A DNA stretch of 26,276 nt, from IMG/VR virus record IMGVR_UViG_3300041409_001121, positions 1 through 26,276 of that record, one strand, 5' to 3'. Shown here piece after piece: positions 7,998-17,000 of this stretch (positions within the stretch are counted from its first letter, which is position 1; every line of letters begins with the position of its first letter). The notes under the pieces are model-generated. The model was not told where the DNA came from. It did no database searches and saw nothing but the letters and a program-made list of their open reading frames with translations. A program made the translations under genes and the position numbers. The DNA comes from a virus.

Positions 7998-8179
7998 GAG
8001 ACGGTCAGCCGGCTCTCCCACACCTAATAGAGATTGGCGAACTTCTGGCCGCCGGCCTCATGCGTCTTCAGGCCCTGAAGTCCAGTCGATTATCCGATCA
8101 GAACGGAGAAAGTTCGCTTCACTACGATGCCAGCCAGAGCGGTCATGCGGCACCCCTTTCTCCGGAGGCGAGCCCATGA
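7994..8179 (+). CDS. Small cassette protein of unknown function (61 aa)
   Basis: This short gene starts with GTG at 7994, overlapping the stop of the HTH gene, and ends in an ATGA overlap with the DUF2924 gene. Such precise junctions on both sides argue that it is translated. The N-terminal half is helical and hydrophobic (LIEIGELLAAGLMRLQALKSS). The C-terminal half is polar and probably disordered. I recall similar small proteins preceding DUF2924 and serine recombinase genes in Rhizobiales elements. No function is known. It could be an accessory factor in recombination or regulation. Confidence 0.65.
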   Translation: MRDGQPALPHLIEIGELLAAGLMRLQALKSSRLSDQNGESSLHYDASQSGHAAPLSPEASP

Positions 8180-8622
8180 ATGACCCAGTATTGGCCCAAT
8201 TAGCGGCTTTGAAGGGCGCACCGGCGCCCGTACTAAAAACCAAGTGGCGAGCGCTGTTTGACAGCGAGCCGCCGCCCTATAACCGGCGCTTCCTGGAAAG
8301 CCGCCTCGCCTACCGTATTCAGGAGCTGGCCTATGGGGGCTTAAAGAAGGAAACGGTTGAACGATTGCGGGTGCTGGGGAAGCAATACGACGGCAAGCCC
8401 GGGGGCCGCGCCAAAGGCCGCTCAGACCGCCTACCGATCGCCGGAACCCGGATGATCCGCGAATGGCAAGGCCTCCAACATTGCGTGACCGTTCGCGCCG
8501 ACGACTTCGAATATCAGGGCAGACCCTACAAGTCGCTGTCGGCAATCGCGCGCGAGATCACAAAGGTCCGCTGGAACGGTTGGGTGTTCTTCGGGCTGAA
8601 GAACCACCGCGGTGCTGTATGA
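8176..8622 (+). CDS. DUF2924 domain protein
   Basis: The 148-aa product matches the pattern of the DUF2924 family: an N-terminal segment LKTKWRALFDSEPPPYNRRFLESRLAYRIQELAYGG, then a C-terminal part with GTRMIREWQG, VTVRADDFEYQGRPYKSLSAIAREIT and WNGWVFFGL. That C-terminal part resembles the small DNA- or RNA-binding fold proposed for this family. It is typically found immediately before a large serine recombinase in alphaproteobacterial mobile elements, as here, and it may assist recombination. It overlaps both neighbours by 4 nt, so the products are probably made in fixed proportion. The biochemical role is unproven. Confidence 0.85.
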   Translation: MNDPVLAQLAALKGAPAPVLKTKWRALFDSEPPPYNRRFLESRLAYRIQELAYGGLKKETVERLRVLGKQYDGKPGGRAKGRSDRLPIAGTRMIREWQGLQHCVTVRADDFEYQGRPYKSLSAIAREITKVRWNGWVFFGLKNHRGAV

Positions 8623-9953
8623 GCAGGAAGCAGTCAACTGCGGTCGCGCCTCAGCAGAAGCTCCGCTGTGCGATCTACACCCGCAAATCTAGCGAAGAGG
8701 GCCTCGAGATGGAGTTTAACTCGCTCGACGCCCAACGAGAGTCCTGTGAGGCCTATGTTGCCAGCCAGCGCGCCGAAGGCTGGATCCTTGTCCCCGACCG
8801 CTACGACGATGGCGGCTTCTCCGGCGGCACGCTGGAGCGGCCGGCACTGAAGCGGCTGCGAACCGATATTGAAGCCGGCAAGGTGGACGTGGTGGTGGTC
8901 TACAAGATTGACCGGCTATCCCGCTCGCTGATGGATTTCTCCCGGCTGGTCGAGGTGTTCGATCAGCACAAGGTCACATTCGTGTCGGTGACCCAGTCCT
9001 TCAACACCACCACGTCGATGGGCCGGCTGACCTTGAACGTGCTGCTGTCCTTTGCCCAATTCGAGCGCGAGGTGATTGGCGAGCGCATCCGGGACAAGTT
9101 CGCGGCATCCCGCAAGCGGGGCATGTGGATGGGCGGATGGGCGCCGCTCGGCTACGAGGTCAAGGAGCGCAAGCTTATCGTCAACGAGACGGACGCCAAG
9201 CTCGTTCGCTCGATCTTCCAGCGCTTCCTCAAGACCGGCTCTGCCACCACCCTGGCGCGGGAACTGATCGCGGAAGACGTCCGCAACAAGTACGGCAAGC
9301 TGATCGACAAGGGCATTCTCTACAAAATGCTCAGCAACCCCGTTTATATCGGGGTGGCCGTGCACAAGAGCGTCTCCTACCCCGGCGAGCACCTAGGCAT
9401 CATTGATCAGAAGATTTGGGATAAAGTCCAGGCCCGGTTCCAGCAAAACCCACGCAAACGGGCGGCCGTCACACGGGCACAGACGCCCTCCCTGTTGAAG
9501 GGAATCATCTTCGGCCCCACCGGCGTCGCCATGTCGCCGACGCACACACGGAAGAATGGCAGGCTCTACCGCTACTATCTCAGCCAGACCGTCCTTAAAC
9601 AGGGAGCGGGCGGCTGTCCCGTTGCCCGCGTTCCGGCCGCCGAAATCGAGAAGATCGTCATCGATCAGGTCCGCATTCTGCTGCGGTCACCCGAAATCAT
9701 CGTCCAGACATGGCACAGTGCCCGCAAATCCGTCAAAGGCATGACCGAGTCCGAGGTCCGCGCAGCACTGAAGGCGTTCGACCCGCTTTGGAACGAACTT
9801 TTCCCTGCCGAGCAGGCCCGCATCATTGAGTTGGTTGTCGAGCGCGTTGATATCCGGGCCGACCGCGTCGACATCAAGCTCCGGATCGCCGGCGTTACAT
9901 CCCTCATCGGCGAGTTGACGGGCAGTCCCTCTACCCATCGGAACGCCGCATGA
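8619..9953 (+). CDS. Large serine recombinase (site-specific integrase)
   Basis: The 444-aa protein has an N-terminal resolvase catalytic domain with YTRKS (probable nucleophile Ser24), QRESCEAYV, IDRLSRS and the long conserved block NVLLSFAQFEREVIGERIRDKFAASR. This is followed by a Recombinase domain (about residues 175-280; LGYEVKERKLIVNETDAKLVRSIFQRF, NPVYIGVAVHK) and a C-terminal region. The zinc-ribbon part is reduced, with few cysteines. Such enzymes integrate and excise elements between short att sites. An upstream in-frame ATG exists at 8463, but the ATGA overlap with the preceding gene points to 8619. It is the only recombinase in the window and may mobilise any of the surrounding modules. 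Confidence 0.93.
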   Translation: MSRKQSTAVAPQQKLRCAIYTRKSSEEGLEMEFNSLDAQRESCEAYVASQRAEGWILVPDRYDDGGFSGGTLERPALKRLRTDIEAGKVDVVVVYKIDRLSRSLMDFSRLVEVFDQHKVTFVSVTQSFNTTTSMGRLTLNVLLSFAQFEREVIGERIRDKFAASRKRGMWMGGWAPLGYEVKERKLIVNETDAKLVRSIFQRFLKTGSATTLARELIAEDVRNKYGKLIDKGILYKMLSNPVYIGVAVHKSVSYPGEHLGIIDQKIWDKVQARFQQNPRKRAAVTRAQTPSLLKGIIFGPTGVAMSPTHTRKNGRLYRYYLSQTVLKQGAGGCPVARVPAAEIEKIVIDQVRILLRSPEIIVQTWHSARKSVKGMTESEVRAALKAFDPLWNELFPAEQARIIELVVERVDIRADRVDIKLRIAGVTSLIGELTGSPSTHRNAA

Positions 9954-10375
9954 CGATCGCCACCCAAGCCATCAAAACCAGCATCAGCGGGGATGGCCGC
10001 ACCGCCACGGTCAGCATCCCCATCACTTTCCGGCAACGCGGCGGGCGTAAGCAGATCCTCACACCTCAGGGTGCCACGCCGTGGTCGGCTGCCCCACGCG
10101 TAGATACGGCCCTCCTCAAAGCCATCGTCCGGGCGCATCGCTGGCGGCAGTTGCTGGAAGGCGGCGAGTACGCCTCATCGTCGGAATTGGCTAAAGCTGA
10201 GAAGGTCAACGCCTCTTATCTGAGCCGAATCCTTCGTCTGACGCTAATCGCGCCGGAGATCATCGAGGCGATCCTGGCCGGACGCCAACCCAGGACGCTT
10301 CAACTCGATGATTTGCTCAAGCCACTGCCAGCGGCATGGTCTCAGCAGCATTCGAGGCTGTCTCGTCCGCAGTAG
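9950..10375 (+). CDS. HTH-containing protein downstream of serine recombinase (141 aa)
   Basis: The start codon overlaps the recombinase stop (ATGA at 9950). The N-terminal half (residues 1-45) is beta-rich with SIPITFRQRGGRKQILTP. The C-terminal half is helical with a likely helix-turn-helix (SSSELAKAEKVNASYLSRILRLTLIAPEIIEAILAGRQP) of the kind seen in DNA-binding accessory proteins of integrative elements. Proteins of this type commonly close the DUF2924-recombinase cassette in Rhizobiales. It may regulate the cassette or help the recombinase to choose its direction. I see no other motif. Confidence 0.75.
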   Translation: MTIATQAIKTSISGDGRTATVSIPITFRQRGGRKQILTPQGATPWSAAPRVDTALLKAIVRAHRWRQLLEGGEYASSSELAKAEKVNASYLSRILRLTLIAPEIIEAILAGRQPRTLQLDDLLKPLPAAWSQQHSRLSRPQ

Positions 10376-10581
10376 ACGCTGCGCGTCGGATGACTTCGTT
10401 CTTATCTGTGCATTCGATTGCTATGGAGCATTTGGAAGGTCCTGACCTCCCCGCTTGAGGGAAATCGGTATTTTTTGTCGGTTGCTTGGTTATGACACTG
10501 GCATTGGAATGATCCGCCGCTTTCGCTGTTGGTTTACCGGTTGATGGTTCGGCGCGCCTTCCAGGCGGGCTTCTCGGCAAA

Positions 10582-10881
10582 CTACCAGCGGCAACAGCCG
10601 CGTAATCGCGGTGTCGCGTAATACGCTTGTCCTGGATAATAGGCCGGCTGATAACTGAATCCGTTGCCGTAATACGTCGGGCGATAGCCGTACCCGTAGA
10701 TCGCGGGGGCCATGGCTAAATACAGTCCGGGGCCACATCCCGCACTGCATCCGCGAGCGCTTGCCATCAGACCGGCGATGGTGGAACTGACAATCGGGCC
10801 CGCACTAAGGCGGTCTCGGGCCCCCACAGGCGATGTCAGTAACGTGGTTGCGATCACTAATGCTACGGATGCGGTTTTCAT
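10582..10881 (-). CDS. Small secreted Gly/Tyr-rich protein
   Basis: Starting at ATG 10881, preceded by GGAGGAA, the 99-aa product begins with a clear signal peptide (MKTASVALVIATTLLTSPVGA) and continues as a glycine-, alanine- and tyrosine-rich chain with repeated Y-G-Y, P-x-Y-Y and Y-Y elements and a few cysteines. Such small exported proteins are frequent in Bradyrhizobiaceae and lack known functions. It is probably periplasmic or surface-exposed and its repetitive aromatic tail may be disordered. The upstream in-frame ATG at 10905 would place charged residues ahead of the signal sequence, so 10881 is preferred. It has no obvious link with the recombinase cassette. Confidence 0.7.
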   Translation of the reverse strand: MKTASVALVIATTLLTSPVGARDRLSAGPIVSSTIAGLMASARGCSAGCGPGLYLAMAPAIYGYGYRPTYYGNGFSYQPAYYPGQAYYATPRLRGCCRW

Positions 10882-10905
10882 GGCTTCGTTCCTCCACGCC
10901 AGCAA

Positions 10906-11600
10906 ACGTGAAGACGGAGCGAATGGTTGCCATGAGCCCTACGGCCCTGAGCTTAATTTGATTTCTATATTGCTGAAATATTAATACGCGTACCGCGGTG
11001 TAAGGCGGTACCGACCTACGCATTCGTCGATCGGATGTTATGTAATATGCCGGTGCCCCGTTATGCTGTTGGCCATGGGAATACACCTCCACCAAAACAG
11101 CGTCGAAGTATGAATTGGATCTTCGGTCAGTCATTGATGATGAGCTTACCGAGAACATCCGGTCGGCGCATCTGAACGCGCGTCGTCGAGGCGGTGAACT
11201 GGGCCTTGGCTTTCGGTGTGGACTCCTCCGAGGAAGAACTTTCTCACTTGATCCGCAATATCTGCATCGAGCAGAAACTCCATGACGGCACTTGCGAATT
11301 CTCGCCCGATTTCGATGTGATCGCCAAACGGTATCCGGGCTTTGGAATAGGTCGCAGCGTCGTCCGCGGGCAGTTTCCTCGAAGTGGCAGCCTTGCCGCA
11401 GCTCGTGGACCGATGCCGCAGCCACCAATTTCTTTGATCTAAGACCTTGAATAAGCTGGTAGACACGTCGGCAAACGAAGATTCAGAGCGTGCCTTTTCA
11501 CGTTGTCCCTGCTAAGGTCGTCATCGGCAGACCGGTGCTGCCAGTCAGTGTCTGACCCTCACCAGAATCGCTCTTGGATGAATTGGGCCCTTACACATCT
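10906..11600. other. Gene-poor stretch between recombinase module and operon A
   Basis: No convincing gene is found. Open frames exist on both strands around 11146-11466, but neither has a ribosome binding site, a recognisable domain or a clear composition advantage over the other. The minus frame contains a protein-like stretch (EIGREFASAVMEFLLDADIADQVRKFF) that may be the remnant of a decayed gene. The right end of the stretch leads into the promoter proposed for operon A. Confidence 0.4.
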
Positions 11601-11629
11601 TTGGGTGCATGTGAGGCTCGTTCTATATT
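11601..11629 (+). promoter_or_regulatory. Candidate sigma-70 type promoter for operon A
   Basis: TTGGGT at 11601-11606 and TATATT at 11624-11629 are separated by 17 bp, close to the consensus housekeeping arrangement, and lie about 40 bases upstream of the dGTPase start. The start region also has GAGGAG at 11659-11664 as ribosome binding site. Only sequence resemblance supports this. Alphaproteobacterial promoters are often degenerate. Confidence 0.4.
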
Positions 11630-11671
11630 ATAGGTTGCAGTGAATGTGGAACTGCACCGAGGAGCGCTGTG

Positions 11672-13117
11672 ATGACCGAAGCGCAGCACAAGCTGGATTG
11701 GGCAAAGCTGCTCAACGGCAATCGGCGTAAGCCACCATCGGCGCCGAGCCCGCAGAAGGGCAAGGAGCAGAGGATCCCGCTCGAACGGGACTATGATCGC
11801 CTGCTCTTTTCCACGCCGGTTCGGCGCCTTGCCGATAAAACTCAGGTCTTCCCGCTGGAGCGCAACGACAGCGTCAGGACTCGCTTGACGCACAGCCATG
11901 AGGTCGCGAATCTTGCGCGGAGCATAGGTACCACCCTCTTCTACAATCACGGGGAAGAGCTCGGCTTGGCGACCATTCCGGATGCAGCTCGCTCGGTCCC
12001 GTCGCTTCTGGGCGCGGTCGGCCTCGCCCACGACCTCGGGAACCCTCCCTTCGGTCACCAGGGCGAAGATGCCATGCAGTCCTGGATCACCCGTCACTCC
12101 GTACCCAAGGGAGAGGATCAGAACTCGTTCGACATTTTCGCCGGCGCCGGGCTCACGGCTGCCCAACAGCGGGATTTTGAAAAGTTCGAGGGCAATGCGC
12201 AGGCGCTCCGCCTCCTGACCCGGCTCCAGATTATCAACGACGGCTACGGTCTGAACATGTCCTATGCCGCCCTCGCGGCCCTCATGAAATACCCCGTGCC
12301 CTCCGACAAGATCGACAAATCCATCCAATCGCGGAAGAAGTTCAACTTCTTCCAGTCGGAGGCCAAGATCGTCGACGACGTATGGCGGAACACTGGCCTC
12401 GAGGAAGGCGTGCGCCATCCCCTAACCCTTGTGATGGAAGCCTGCGACGACATCGCCTATTCGGTTTTGGACCTGGAAGATGCGGCCAAGAAGGGACTGA
12501 TCTCGTTCCACGACCTGATCGCCTCCTTGAGCCACGACGCTAACCATGACCCGCAAATCGTTGATATTTGTGAGCAATCCAGCAAGCGCGAGACTGAATA
12601 CCGCCAATCCCAATTGTCCGGCGCTGAGCTCTCCGACATCTCGATGCAGATGCTGCGGGTCCAGGGCATCGGCCTGATGGTCAATGCCGTGACTGACGCT
12701 TTCGTCGCGAATCGGGATACAATCATGGCCGGGGAATTCCAGGGCGAGCTCTTGGCAGGATCACGGTCCGAGGCGCTTTGGAAAGCCCTGAAAGGATTCG
12801 CGCGAAAGCACGTCTATTCCCATCGCAGCGTGATCGAGGTCGAGTTAGAGGGACACCGCACCATTCATACGTTGATGGACGCGTTTTGGCAGGCCATCCT
12901 GAACCGGGGTGCCGAAGATTTCGTGAACCCCCGTGGCACGAAGCCCTACGATGCCTATGTCTATTCGCGCATCTCAGAAAACTACCGGCGCGCTGCGCAG
13001 ATGTCGGAAATGCCGATGCGTTATCGAGAACTTCAGCTGATGACGGACATGATGTCCGGCATGACCGATTCGTTCGCCGTCGAGCTCTGCCGCAACCTGG
13101 TGTCCTTGAGGGGTTAA
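11672..13117 (+). CDS. dGTPase-like HD-domain deoxynucleotide triphosphohydrolase
   Basis: The 481-aa protein has the layout of deoxyguanosinetriphosphate triphosphohydrolases: ERDYDRLLFSTPVRRLADKTQVFPLERNDSVRTRLTHSHEVANLARS near residues 35-85, the metal-binding HD motif HDLGNPPFGHQGE at about 120, and the later conserved EACDDIAYSVLDLEDA near 255. The family removes triphosphate from dGTP or other dNTPs, and some members protect bacteria by draining the dNTP pool during phage infection. Starting at ATG 11672, just behind a GTG at 11669, gives good spacing to GAGGAG. It is the first gene of operon A and ends 2 nt before the nucleotidyltransferase. A housekeeping role is possible, but its position among nuclease and methylase genes favours an accessory one. 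Confidence 0.9.
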   Translation: MTEAQHKLDWAKLLNGNRRKPPSAPSPQKGKEQRIPLERDYDRLLFSTPVRRLADKTQVFPLERNDSVRTRLTHSHEVANLARSIGTTLFYNHGEELGLATIPDAARSVPSLLGAVGLAHDLGNPPFGHQGEDAMQSWITRHSVPKGEDQNSFDIFAGAGLTAAQQRDFEKFEGNAQALRLLTRLQIINDGYGLNMSYAALAALMKYPVPSDKIDKSIQSRKKFNFFQSEAKIVDDVWRNTGLEEGVRHPLTLVMEACDDIAYSVLDLEDAAKKGLISFHDLIASLSHDANHDPQIVDICEQSSKRETEYRQSQLSGAELSDISMQMLRVQGIGLMVNAVTDAFVANRDTIMAGEFQGELLAGSRSEALWKALKGFARKHVYSHRSVIEVELEGHRTIHTLMDAFWQAILNRGAEDFVNPRGTKPYDAYVYSRISENYRRAAQMSEMPMRYRELQLMTDMMSGMTDSFAVELCRNLVSLRG

Positions 13118-13119
13118 CG

Positions 13120-13878
13120 ATGCAGGCGCTCGCCCGAAACGAACGCGAACTCGGTCGAAGGATCGACGGGTTCCTCATGTCTGACGCCCGAGGCGTCGAG
13201 GCCCATGAGTTGATTCAACGGCTGAGCACGGTCGGAAAGGTCGGTATCTTCGGCGGTATGGTGCGCGATATCGCCAGGTCGGGCAGCGAAGCCTTCGCCT
13301 CAGACATCGATTTGGTGGTCGACGGCGATGCGGAGGGGCTGCCCAGTGCATTCGCGGGTTGCCGTGCCGAACGCAATCGATTCGGGGGGTACCGCCTGAG
13401 CGGTCGTCATGTGAAGTTCGACATTTGGGCCCTTCACGACACTTGGGCCATCAAGGAAGGATTGGTTAGGGCATCGGGCCTAGCAGACCTGACGAAGACT
13501 ACCTTCTTCGATTGGGATGCCGCGGTGTATATCCCAGCCGAGAGTGTGCTGCATTGCAGCGTGGATTACGTCGACCGGATCCACAGCGGCGTGGTGACCA
13601 TTAATCTCGAGGAAAACCCCAACCCGCTCGGCGCCATCGCGAGGACGCTGCGGCTCCTTGTCGACTGGGAGGTCGGGTTGTCGCGACGCCTAGCCGACTT
13701 CCTCTGGCAGCAAATCAAGGCCCACGACGTGAACTCGTTGGTTGATGCCCAGAAATACACCTTGGGACATGTGCCGGTGAAGGGGCAGAGCTTTCCCGCG
13801 CTGCATCGGAAATTGAGTGCACGAGACTTCTTCGAACCCGAGTTCAGATACCAGCGAACCTGGCGTCCTTGGGCCTGA
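13120..13878 (+). CDS. Nucleotidyltransferase with poly(A) polymerase/CCA-type head motif
   Basis: The 252-aa protein contains VGIFGGMVRDIARSG followed by SDIDLVVDG (about residues 43-68), the hallmark GG-x-VRD and D-x-D of the class II poly(A) polymerase/CCA-adding head domain. The aspartates would hold two metals for nucleotide transfer. Unlike true tRNA nucleotidyltransferases it is short and lacks a recognisable RNA-binding tail; the C-terminal half (RTLRLLVDWEVGLSRRLADFLW) is helical. The substrate could be a small RNA, a protein or a nucleotide. It begins 2 nt after the dGTPase stop, so the two are probably co-translated. The 136 nt between this gene and the helicase gene are untranslated. 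Confidence 0.72.
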   Translation: MQALARNERELGRRIDGFLMSDARGVEAHELIQRLSTVGKVGIFGGMVRDIARSGSEAFASDIDLVVDGDAEGLPSAFAGCRAERNRFGGYRLSGRHVKFDIWALHDTWAIKEGLVRASGLADLTKTTFFDWDAAVYIPAESVLHCSVDYVDRIHSGVVTINLEENPNPLGAIARTLRLLVDWEVGLSRRLADFLWQQIKAHDVNSLVDAQKYTLGHVPVKGQSFPALHRKLSARDFFEPEFRYQRTWRPWA

Positions 13879-14014
13879 CCGCGCACGTCTGTGCTGCATT
13901 GTGAACAATACCTATTATCGACCAATGCCTTGTTGACCCGTTCTAGTTCCCCCTGAATAGATCGCATCGGGCGGTCCGGTTGCTGCTGCCCCCACCGTCA
14001 ACCGGAGCGTCAAC

Positions 14015-17000
14015 GTGGTGTACCGACTGGGAAAGCGAGCCATTTCGCAATACATCCGGACGGATTGCCAACGACGCCTACGTCTCGATCTGTACAGCAC
14101 GGCTGCCGACCGCGCAGCGGCCGGAGCACCCGAACGGGATGCAGCTCGTCCGGGATTCGCGCTGATCACCCAAGCCGGCCGAAATCACGAGCGGCAGAAG
14201 TTCGCCGAGCTGTCCGAGGTGCTTCCGCACCTGGTGCTCCACGGGGCGCCGACGGCCTTCACGGAGGGAGAAGAGCGCGCCTTCGGTACGATTCTGCTTC
14301 GCGATCATCTTCCCCGCGTCGTTGCTAACCAGTTGCTGATCGAGGCGGAGTATCAGGTCACCCCGGCCTTCGTGGCTGCCCACGGGCTCTCGGATCTCGC
14401 CGACGGCAGAGCGTTCAACGGGGCCAACCACCTCGAATTCTCAGCAGTCCGTCCGGACATCATTCACGTCGTACCTCCCAGCGGCGGACGGCGCCGTGCC
14501 ATCTCAATTGACGGCACAATCACCCCCGTCGCCGACGACAGGTTCGGGCTGAAAGTGATCGACGTGAAGATCTCAGGCGAGGCATCGCCCGCCCATTTCT
14601 CGGAGCTCGCCTATTACGGGATTACGTTGGCGGGCTGGTTGGACGCAAATGGCCTTAGCGACCGCTTCTTCGTCCTCGCAGAAGCCGCAATCTGGCCAGG
14701 CCGCCACGACGCGTCCAGTATCGAGGTCCAGTTGCGTCAGGACGTGAAGGATCACGTAACCGACCGGCATCAGGAAAAATACTTGGCTGCGCTGGCCGCT
14801 GACCTGGAAATGATGCCGCCGGAGGTCGTTCTGGGGCGCGTGGCCAGGTTCTTGCGGCACGACCTCCGCAATATCCTGAACGAACCGGATTGGCGCAACC
14901 TGCCATGGCATGTCGATCACAGATGCTCCGGTTGCGATTATCTCGGTTACAAATGGTCGACCGAGGAGGATGCCGCCGCGGCTATCCCGACCCCGCCAAC
15001 ACGGGCCGCCCAGGCACAGTCGGCCTACTGTTGGACCATGGCGAAGGACCTGGACCATCCTAGCCGCGTGGCCGGCCTGACCGAAGGGGCGCGCGGCAAG
15101 CTTCTTGAAGGCGGGATCGCGAACGTTCAGAGCCTTTCAGCAGCGTCGGCGGGCAACGTGGTCTTCGAATCGCATCAAACCCTCCGCGCAAAGCGAACAG
15201 TGCTCGTCGCCCGCGGCCTGACCTTGGTGAACGCCCTCCCCGCAGCCATACCGGATCGGGCCGGCACATCGGCCGTCTTGCCGAGCTTCTCCGACATCCG
15301 CGTCAACATTTCCGCGGACTTTGACGTCGGATCGGGCCTGACTTTCGCTTTCGGATACAACATCTCGTACGGCGTTCCGAACTCGCCACGCACCGCAAAC
15401 GCGGGGTATGGCAGAGCATTCACAAATCGCGACCGCGCCCTGCTGGTGCTGGAGCGTTCCGTTGACGCCGAGGGAGAGATCCTGCGTCAGTGGCTCGAGT
15501 TCATGATGCAGGATATCGCCCGCGCACGGGCCGATACGCTCGCGGGCTATCGGCTGTTCGATCCCAACAAGCGAGACGTCACGATCCAGTTCTATATCTG
15601 GGATCGGCTGGTCTTCAATCACCTCTGCCGCATCATGGGGAGGCATCTCGACATCGTGCAGGCTCCCGTTCGGATCGGGGGCACCGATGTCAGCCCGATG
15701 TCCTGGCTGTTTCCGGCGGAAACCGTACTCGAGGACGCAAGATACACCAGCGTTTCGTCTCCGCTGACCATCGTCTCTGAGATCGTGAACAGCCTCGTCG
15801 CGGCCCCCGTTCCGCACCACTACGGTCTCGTCAGCCTGGCCAACGATCTCGACGCCGACCGCCGCGTCCGCACCGACGGATCGACCTGGGCCTTCAACGT
15901 CAACAAGTTCTACCTCGACCCGCTCTCAGACCAGATTCCGTCAGAGCGCGGCAGTGAGATCTGGCAAAGGAAGTCGCCGTTCAGATCGCAGGACTTTCAG
16001 TGGCATCAGGAGCAAACGAGACGCGTTGTACGCGACAAACTGCGGGCGCTATCGTGGATCGTCGACGGCATCAGTCGCCGTCTGCGCGACACGCTCAGCG
16101 CGGAAGCGCCAACGGTCGGCGAGATTTTTCGGCCTGAACAACCGCTGACCGGCGTCGGTTTCGATGGTCTGATGCTGTATCAGCACACACGGCTGATGCA
16201 GGCCGCACAGAGGCTTGAGAATGACCTGCTGCTGGCGATGCCTGCCCATGAGCGTGAAGCTCGCTTCATGAGCGCCCGAGTCGATGGAACATTGATGGGA
16301 GAAGAGCGCTCCGCGTGCCTTCGGCACTATGGGCTAGGCAACTCGATCGCCAATCCCTCGGTGTATGCTTTCGAACTCAGAGAAGCATCGCGCGAGGTCC
16401 GCATTAAGGATGGCGACTTTCTCCTCTCGTTCGCGCCCGAGGACCTGCTGGCGCGGGTTCAGCATGAGACCGCGGCCGGATTCAAAACCCAGTTTCCAGC
16501 TCTACAACAGACGCTTCCGATCCAGGGCGGAGACTACCAGGATTCTGCGCGGGCATCGCTGCGAGTTTCGGTCAGGAAAATCGACAGGGCAAACCGCCGC
16601 TTGATCATCGAAGCGTCCGCGCTGCTTCAGACGGCAATTCGGTTGGGCATCGCGAACCTCGATTTCAACCCGCGTCAGGGGCGCTTCGGTGTGGTCGATC
16701 CGGTCGTCATTGATTTCTTTTCTCGCCGGCTGAGAGATGCGCTGTCCGGCCGTACCGGCCAGTGGGGTTCGCCTGGGATCAGAAATCCCCCGTTGGCCCT
16801 CAGCCGACCCTTGTTTCAAGCGAGGATCGCCAATGTCGGCCGGCTGAATCCCAGAGCCTCGGCAAGCGTGCCAGCGGAAACCTTCATTTGGAACGCCGAC
16901 GTGGCCGCGAGCACGGCAACCGGCCTGTCCGCGGCTGATGTGGTCGCCATCGCCCGCACGATAGCTCCGGACATCACGCCTAAGCAAAGCGAGGCGATCA

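Noticed and set aside
10430-10480. Possible terminator after the recombinase cassette (AGGTC/GACCT repeat and later T-run)
   Set aside because: The stem is only 5 bp with a 2-nt loop and the T-run is about 20 bases away, so it does not fit an intrinsic terminator.
10317-10580. Minus-strand 87-codon frame after the recombinase cassette
   Set aside because: Low-complexity polar sequence, overlaps the cassette's last gene and has no start signal.
11146-11466. Possible minus-strand gene of 106 codons
   Set aside because: A stretch looks protein-like, but there is no ribosome binding site and a competing plus-strand frame covers the same bases; at best a remnant.
11591-12418. 275-codon minus-strand frame opposite the dGTPase gene
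   Set aside because: Shadow of the dGTPase frame; the plus strand carries intact HD motifs.
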